A stretch of DNA of 64,000 nucleotides from Kineococcus endophyticus (GTDB lineage Bacteria; Actinomycetota; Actinomycetes; Actinomycetales; Kineococcaceae): the NCBI RefSeq assembly GCF_040796495.1, contig NZ_JBFNQN010000006.1:1-64000 (forward strand), given 5' to 3'. Below are positions 60,362 to 64,000 of this stretch, piece by piece. The notes under the pieces were generated by a model. It searched no databases. It worked only from the letters and a program-made list of their open reading frames with translations, and was not told the DNA's origin. Position 1 is the first letter of the stretch. The number at the start of each line of letters is the position of its first letter. The position numbers were made by a program, and so were the translations under genes.

Positions 60362-62221
60362 TCAGGCTCCGGCGGTCCGCAGGTCGATCGTGCGGGGGGA
60401 GGGCGCGGACCGGACCCGGCCCTTGCCGGAGCCCTTGGCGGCGTACATGGCCTGGTCGGCCTGCTGCAGCACGCGGGTGGCGTCCTGGGAGGCGTCGGCC
60501 ATCGCCAGACCGACGCTGATCCCGACGCGGAACTCCCAGCCGGCGACGGGGAACGGGTCCTGCATGGCGGCCACGACGCGTTCGGCGACGTCGGCGGCGG
60601 CGGCCTCGTCCGGCAGGCCGGGGCAGACGACGGCGAACTCGTCGCCGCCGAGGCGGGCCACGGTGTCGCCGGGGCGCACGGCCGCGGTGAGGCGGTCGGC
60701 GACGTCGATGAGGACGTGGTCGCCCGCGGCGTGGCCGCCGGTGTCGTTGACGGGCTTGAAGTCGTCGAGGTCGCAGTACAGGAGCGCGACCTGGTCGCCG
60801 CTGCGGGCGGCGGCCGACAGCGCGTGGCGCAGGCGGTCCTCCAGCAGCGTGCGGTTCGGCAGCCCGGTCAGCGGGTCGTGGAGGGCGGCCTCGCGCAGAC
60901 GGCGCTGGACGAGCCTGCGCTGGGTGACGTCGGCGACCTGGACGACGGCGCCGACCTCGCCGGGCCGGCCGTCGTCGCCGGGGGTGGGCCACGCGGCGGC
61001 GGCCAGCTCGAGCCAGACCTCGCCGTCGCCGTGCTGGAGCTCGGCGTGCCAGTGCGCCTGGCGGCCCTCGCCGACCTCGAGCGCCATCTCCGCCACGGCC
61101 TCCACGAAGACCTCGCGGTGGTCGGGGTGGACCTGCTCGGCCCAGTCCGAGCCGACGGCGACGTCGGTGCCGAGCATCGACTGCAGGCGCTCGTTGACGC
61201 GCGCCACCACGGCGGACCCGTCCGGGCGCAGCCGCAGCAGCGCGACCCCGAGCAGGGCGTCGTCGAACGTGCGGCGGAACACCTCCTCGCGGCGCTCGGC
61301 GGTGACGGTCGCGCGTTCGCGGGAGCGCACGACGAGGGACATGACGAGCGCGACGGCGCCGGAGACGAACAGGAGGGCCTGCAGGGCCAGCGACCCCTGG
61401 ACGCCGCTGCCGTAGGGGCCGCGGCCCAGGGCCGTCCCGGTGGTGGCGACGACGGCGACGACGAGCTGACACGACAGGGCCCGGCCCACCCCGAGACGTG
61501 CTGCACCCCAGAGGATCGGCACGATGACGAGGAACGCCCACGGGCCGCGGGAGTGGTTCCAGAACACCGTCCCGGAGACGGTCGCGGACAGCAGCAGGAC
61601 CAGGGCCCACTCCGACGCCGCGGCCCGCGAGCGCCGCCCGTCCGCGGGGTGCTGGGTCCAGGAGGACGGCGGCAGCAGGAGCAGCGGGGCGACGAGCAGG
61701 ATCCCGAGCAGCTGCGCCAGCGCGTACGGCCCGCCGTCGGAGCGGTCGGCGGTCTGGACGAGCAGCGTCGCCGCGGCGACCCCCGCGCCGGCCCCCGCGG
61801 TGAAGCGCCAGGCGTCCCGGCCCCGACGCAAGCGCGCAGACTCCCCTCGGCCGAGCGCGGAGATCAGCGCCGCGCCGACCCCGCACTGCAGCGCCTGCGC
61901 ACTCGCGAAGATGGGCGTCTCGATGCCCTGGACCGGCACCACCTGGCAGGCGAGGACCGAGCCGACGAGCGTCCCGGCGACGCACCACCACCGCCGGGCC
62001 GGCCGACGTGCCGCCAGCCCGAGCGCGGCCCCCGCCGCCGGCCACCAGACGACCTCGGAGAGGTCCTGGGTGTCGGCCAGCACCGGCATGAGCGCGGTGA
62101 GGAGGGTGACGAGGAGCGCCGTGGTGACCGCGAGCCGGACGCCGCCGCCGCGCACGGGGGCGTCGGGACGGGCGGTCCGGTCGGGCTCACCCGTCCGGCC
62201 CTGCTGCAGTCTCGCGATCAT
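60362..62221 (-). CDS. MASE1-like membrane protein with PAS and GGDEF domains
   Basis: A 619-residue diguanylate cyclase. The N-terminal eight-segment sensor (about 25-290) resembles MASE1. A PAS domain follows (about 310-440: FRRTFDDALLGVALLRLRPDGS), then a GGDEF domain with HDPLTGLPNRTLLEDRL, DLDDFKPVNDTGGHAAGD and the intact signature ARLGGDEFAVV near 524. It should synthesise cyclic di-GMP. The ATG at 62221 has GAGGAGG upstream; the longer frame to 62302 has no such site. Confidence 0.9.
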   Translation of the reverse strand: MIARLQQGRTGEPDRTARPDAPVRGGGVRLAVTTALLVTLLTALMPVLADTQDLSEVVWWPAAGAALGLAARRPARRWWCVAGTLVGSVLACQVVPVQGIETPIFASAQALQCGVGAALISALGRGESARLRRGRDAWRFTAGAGAGVAAATLLVQTADRSDGGPYALAQLLGILLVAPLLLLPPSSWTQHPADGRRSRAAASEWALVLLLSATVSGTVFWNHSRGPWAFLVIVPILWGAARLGVGRALSCQLVVAVVATTGTALGRGPYGSGVQGSLALQALLFVSGAVALVMSLVVRSRERATVTAERREEVFRRTFDDALLGVALLRLRPDGSAVVARVNERLQSMLGTDVAVGSDWAEQVHPDHREVFVEAVAEMALEVGEGRQAHWHAELQHGDGEVWLELAAAAWPTPGDDGRPGEVGAVVQVADVTQRRLVQRRLREAALHDPLTGLPNRTLLEDRLRHALSAAARSGDQVALLYCDLDDFKPVNDTGGHAAGDHVLIDVADRLTAAVRPGDTVARLGGDEFAVVCPGLPDEAAAADVAERVVAAMQDPFPVAGWEFRVGISVGLAMADASQDATRVLQQADQAMYAAKGSGKGRVRSAPSPRTIDLRTAGA

Positions 62222-62329
62222 GACCACCTCCTCGGCAGGTGGGACGCGTTCCTTGAGTGCTCCGACCGGGTGAATCCAGCATCGTGGCTGAATCGTCACC
62301 AAGCGTGCAGAGATCGTCGCACTCCGACG

Positions 62330-62917
62330 TCAACGGGGCGCGGTCACGACCAGGTAGCGCGCCGTCGTGTCGTCCGGAGCGCGGAAGGTGCAGTCGGTCG
62401 GGGGGCCGAACTGAACGCCGTCGCCGGCCGCCAGGACGTGCGTCACGACGCCCTCGACGAGTTCCAGCGTGCCGTCGAGGACCCACACCTGCTGGTGGAT
62501 GCGGGCGTACGCGGCGGCCGGGTAGGTCACGGCCGCCCCGGCGGGCAGCTCGATCTCCGTGAGCTCGAGGTGGCCGCCGGCGGGGGACAGGGACCGGCGG
62601 CGGTACCCGCTGGCGGGGTCCGTCCACACGGGGGCGTCGGCGGCGCGCACGACCCGCTCGTCCTCCCGGGTGGGTCCCTCGACGCGCGTGAAGAGCTCCG
62701 ACAGCGTCAACCCGAGCGGTCCGCAGAGCCTGCCGAGCAGGGCCGCTGAGGGTTGCGACGCCCCGCTCTCCACCTTCAGCACCGCACCGCGCGAGACCCC
62801 GGCGGCCTCGGCCAGCGCGGCGGTGCTCAGGCGGCGGTCCAGCCGGGCGGACCGCAGCTCGTGCGCGAGTCGTGCACCGAACCCTCGGGTGGTGTCGGCG
62901 GTGCCGCGGTCGTCCAC
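62330..62917 (-). CDS. XRE-family regulator with C-terminal cupin
   Basis: A 195-residue regulator. The helix-turn-helix (about 15-70) reads LAHELRSARLDRRLSTAALAEAAGVSRGAVLKVESGASQPSAALLGRL, and a cupin domain (about 110-190, HQQVWVLDGTLELVEG) may bind a small ligand. The start is GTG at 62917 with GGAGG upstream. It is divergent from the oxidoreductase gene, with two tandem CACT-NN-AGTG palindromes between them that are its likely operators. Confidence 0.9.
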   Translation of the reverse strand: MDDRGTADTTRGFGARLAHELRSARLDRRLSTAALAEAAGVSRGAVLKVESGASQPSAALLGRLCGPLGLTLSELFTRVEGPTREDERVVRAADAPVWTDPASGYRRRSLSPAGGHLELTEIELPAGAAVTYPAAAYARIHQQVWVLDGTLELVEGVVTHVLAAGDGVQFGPPTDCTFRAPDDTTARYLVVTAPR

Positions 62918-62922
62918 CCCTC

Positions 62923-62944
62923 CACTGTAGTGAGCACTCCAGTG
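62923..62944. promoter_or_regulatory. Tandem palindromic operator for the XRE-cupin regulator
   Basis: CACTGTAGTG (62923-62932) and CACTCCAGTG (62935-62944) are two copies of the palindrome CACT-NN-AGTG, repeated with a 12-bp period (GAG or AG follows each). They fill the space between the two divergent starts (62917 and 62963), as expected for autoregulation and control of the oxidoreductase. Confidence 0.65.
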
Positions 62945-62962
62945 AGCGGTGGAGGAGCAGAT

Positions 62963-64000
62963 ATGCCTACCGTGGTGGTCATGGCCGCCTCCTCGCCCCG
63001 CCCCGACCGCGCCCCCGTCCCCGTGCGCACCCCGCCGGACGGTGCCCACGCCCTCGTCGTCGGCGCCACGGGGATCACCGGCACCGCCCTGGCCGAGCAG
63101 CTCGTCGCCGCCGGCTGGCGCACCTCGGGCCTGTCCCGGCGTCCGCCCACGGTCGACGGGGTCGAGCACGTGCGGGCCGACCTGTTCTCCCGCGACAGCC
63201 TCGAGCGCGAGCTCGCCGGTCTGGCCCCGACCCACGTGTTCGTCACGGCCTGGGCGCGGCAGGAGACCGAGGCCGAGAACGTCCGCGTCAACGGCGGCAT
63301 GGTCCGCGACCTGCTCGCCGTCCTCGGTGCGCAGGGGTCGGTCCGGCACACCGCGCTCGTCACCGGGCTCAAGCACTACCTCGGCCCCTTCGAGGCGTAC
63401 GGCCAGGGGGACCTGCCCGACACCCCGTTCCTGGAGGACGCCCCGCGGCTGGACGCGGAGAACTTCTACTACGCCCAGGAGGACGAGCTGTTCGCCGCCG
63501 CCGAGCGCCACGGGTTCGGCTGGTCGGTGCACCGCGCGCACACCGTCACCGGCTTCGCCGTCGGCAACGCCATGAACCTCGTCCCGACCCTCGGGGCCTA
63601 CGCGGCCGTCGTCCGGGCCACCGGCCGGCCCTTCGTCTTCCCGGGCTCGCGCACCCAGTGGGACGGCGTCGTCGACCTGACAGACGCCGGGCAGCTGGCC
63701 GACCACCAGCTCTGGGCCGCGACGACCCCCGAGGCGGCCGACACCGCGTTCAACGTCGTCAACGGCGACGTCGTCCGCTGGCGCCGGCTGTGGCCGCGGC
63801 TGGCCGGGCACCTCGGCGTCGAAGCGCAGGGCCCGGGCACCGAACCCCTCACCCTCACCGAGCAGATGCGGGACGCCGAACCCGTCTGGGCGCGGCTGGT
63901 GGCCGAGCACGGCCTGGTCGAGGAGGACCTGACGAAGGTCGCCTCCTGGTGGCACAGCGACTCCGACCTCGGCCGCGACGTCGAGGTGTTGGCCGACATG
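62963..64000 (+). CDS. NAD(P)-dependent oxidoreductase, SDR/PRISE-like, partial at window end
   Basis: At least 346 codons are open to the end of the window, with no stop. The Rossmann motif ALVVGATGITGTALAEQL (about 31-48) is that of atypical/extended SDRs. Blocks such as HTALVTGLKHYLGPFEAYG and ENFYYAQEDELFAAAERHGFGWSVHRAHTVTGFAVGNAMN match progesterone-5-beta-reductase/iridoid-synthase-like (PRISE) enzymes, with the catalytic Tyr in NFYYAQED. The ATG at 62963 has GGAGGAG upstream. It is probably controlled by the divergent XRE-cupin regulator. Confidence 0.88.
   Translation, partial: MPTVVVMAASSPRPDRAPVPVRTPPDGAHALVVGATGITGTALAEQLVAAGWRTSGLSRRPPTVDGVEHVRADLFSRDSLERELAGLAPTHVFVTAWARQETEAENVRVNGGMVRDLLAVLGAQGSVRHTALVTGLKHYLGPFEAYGQGDLPDTPFLEDAPRLDAENFYYAQEDELFAAAERHGFGWSVHRAHTVTGFAVGNAMNLVPTLGAYAAVVRATGRPFVFPGSRTQWDGVVDLTDAGQLADHQLWAATTPEAADTAFNVVNGDVVRWRRLWPRLAGHLGVEAQGPGTEPLTLTEQMRDAEPVWARLVAEHGLVEEDLTKVASWWHSDSDLGRDVEVLADM

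Noticed and set aside
1-64000. CRISPR arrays, tRNA genes, insertion sequences, integrases or attachment sites
   Set aside because: No regularly spaced repeats, cloverleaf with CCA-ready acceptor, transposase/integrase motifs or flanking direct repeats were found by reading both strands; short tRNAs could still be missed by eye.

Overview
The window is about three quarters G+C, uses GTG starts very often, packs genes with GTGA/ATGA stop-start overlaps, and encodes Tat-type sugar-binding lipoproteins, SpoIIE-type phosphatases and DUF222/HNH proteins. This points to a free-living high-GC actinobacterium. Kineosporiaceae (Kineococcus-like) is my best guess from general recognition; it was not tested. 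The window opens at the 3' end of an rRNA operon (5S rRNA, 16S/23S outside) and ends inside an oxidoreductase gene.

Layout. (1) 1-3.2 kb: 5S rRNA with its terminator, convergent with a large superfamily-1 helicase. (2) 3.2-20.0 kb: a carbohydrate regulon with a PfkB sugar kinase, a translationally coupled GH4-GH38-GH2-phosphodiesterase run, a DeoR repressor, an ABC sugar importer without its ATPase, an Eis-like acetyltransferase, a Gfo/Idh/MocA dehydrogenase and a sugar isomerase/epimerase. A bipartite sequence (CGCGCATC-N15-GCGCAA) occurs in both divergent promoter regions and is a good candidate DeoR operator. (3) 20.1-25.6 kb: a heterodimeric ABC exporter and an AbiEi/AbiEii-type (type IV) toxin-antitoxin pair whose toxin gene is frameshifted. 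(4) 25.6-32.5 kb: a second sugar regulon with a GntR repressor, GH39 beta-xylosidase-like enzyme, aldo/keto reductase, two permeases and a binding lipoprotein, again without an ATPase. Both importers presumably share an MsiK-type ATPase encoded elsewhere. (5) 32.5-42.8 kb: Zn alcohol dehydrogenase, SRPBCC protein, MT0933-like small protein, two unknown proteins, a GAF-SpoIIE-HATPase regulator, a LysR/MFS divergent pair and a short second threonyl-tRNA synthetase.

That synthetase is preceded by what looks like a complete transcription-attenuation leader: a 20-residue peptide with three consecutive Thr codons, mutually exclusive RNA stems and a 13-bp terminator. (6) 42.8-49.3 kb: an HSL-type esterase, a polymorphic toxin with a C-terminal CdiA RNase A-like domain plus a probable immunity gene, an orphan Vsr nuclease, a DUF222/HNH protein and a MetE-like methyltransferase. 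(7) 49.3-64 kb: an MFS transporter and SDR, an adenosine/adenine-deaminase-family protein with an altered catalytic motif, an HSL-family protein without its nucleophilic serine, two GGDEF proteins, a divergent HATPase/SpoIIE partner-switching pair, VOC and P1-peptidase genes, and an XRE-cupin regulator divergent from an oxidoreductase across two tandem palindromes.

No tRNA, CRISPR array, insertion sequence, prophage or replication origin was seen, and no gene-free stretch exceeds 300 bases. Family assignments rest on motif recognition, not on database searches.
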